DNA from: Limnohabitans sp.
GTDB lineage: Bacteria; Pseudomonadota; Gammaproteobacteria; Burkholderiales; Burkholderiaceae_C
Direction of reading: 5' to 3'
Assembly (NCBI GenBank): GCA_015657605.1
Contig: JACDQO010000324.1
Location: 1-14,684 of the forward strand
DNA length: 14,684 nucleotides
The position numbers and the translations under genes are program-made. Of this stretch, positions 14,637-14,684 are shown piece after piece (the stretch's first letter is position 1; each line of letters opens with the position of its first letter). The notes under the pieces are model-generated. The model worked only from the letters and a program-made list of their open reading frames with translations. It was not told the origin of the DNA and searched no databases.

Positions 14637-14684
14637 GGTCTGAGAAAAAGGTGGGAAAGTTCAGAAAAAGCAGGAGATCACTGA

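Noticed and set aside
1..14684. CRISPR, tRNA, transposon, prophage or toxin-antitoxin system
   Set aside because: No regularly spaced repeats, cloverleaf, terminal inverted repeats, transposase, phage genes or recognisable toxin pair were seen.

Overview
The window reads as a piece of a Burkholderiales chromosome, most likely Comamonadaceae-like. This is inferred from the high GC content, two Bug-type (TctC-like) periplasmic receptors and a dense set of CoA-dependent catabolism genes. I see no rRNA, tRNA, CRISPR array, insertion sequence, integrase or phage gene.

Layout. (1) 1-27: first codons of a leftward gene that leaves the window. (2) 165-1364: class III (CaiB/BaiF) CoA-transferase, rightward. 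(3) 4080-1413, leftward: an N-acyl-D-amino-acid deacylase-type amidohydrolase (frameshifted) followed 12 bp later by a Bug receptor. (4) 4081-4432: a 352-bp divergent regulatory region. (5) 4433-7419, rightward: a tight operon of acyl-CoA dehydrogenase (frameshifted), a second, degenerate acyl-CoA dehydrogenase-like subunit, and a crotonase-family protein. (6) 8462-7458, leftward: a second Bug receptor. (7) 8676-8924, leftward: an 82-aa membrane protein with a TTG start. (8) 9182-11552, rightward: a class-C-beta-lactamase-like serine hydrolase (frameshifted), a secreted DUF411 protein, a Coq7-like diiron hydroxylase and a 42-aa single-span membrane protein. (9) 14636-11638, leftward: an APC amino-acid permease (frameshifted) coupled to an ACSM-like acyl-CoA synthetase.

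How the genes may work together (inference): the 0.2-8.5 kb block looks like a module for one carboxylate or N-acyl compound. Bug receptors bind it, the amidohydrolase releases an acid or amine, the CoA-transferase activates the acid, the paired dehydrogenase desaturates the acyl-CoA, and the crotonase acts on the enoyl-CoA. The TctA/TctB membrane partners are absent, so the receptors must use a transporter encoded elsewhere. The 11.6-14.6 kb pair looks like import plus CoA activation of an amino-acid-derived acid.

The most striking property of the window is that four otherwise intact genes are each broken by one single-base indel, mostly in or beside short homopolymers. This points first to consensus or assembly indel errors and only second to real gene decay. 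I found no convincing new defence, mobile or RNA system. The best biological leads are the unusual active-site residues in the crotonase, the dehydrogenase and the amidohydrolase, the apparently N-truncated Coq7-like gene, and two small membrane proteins.
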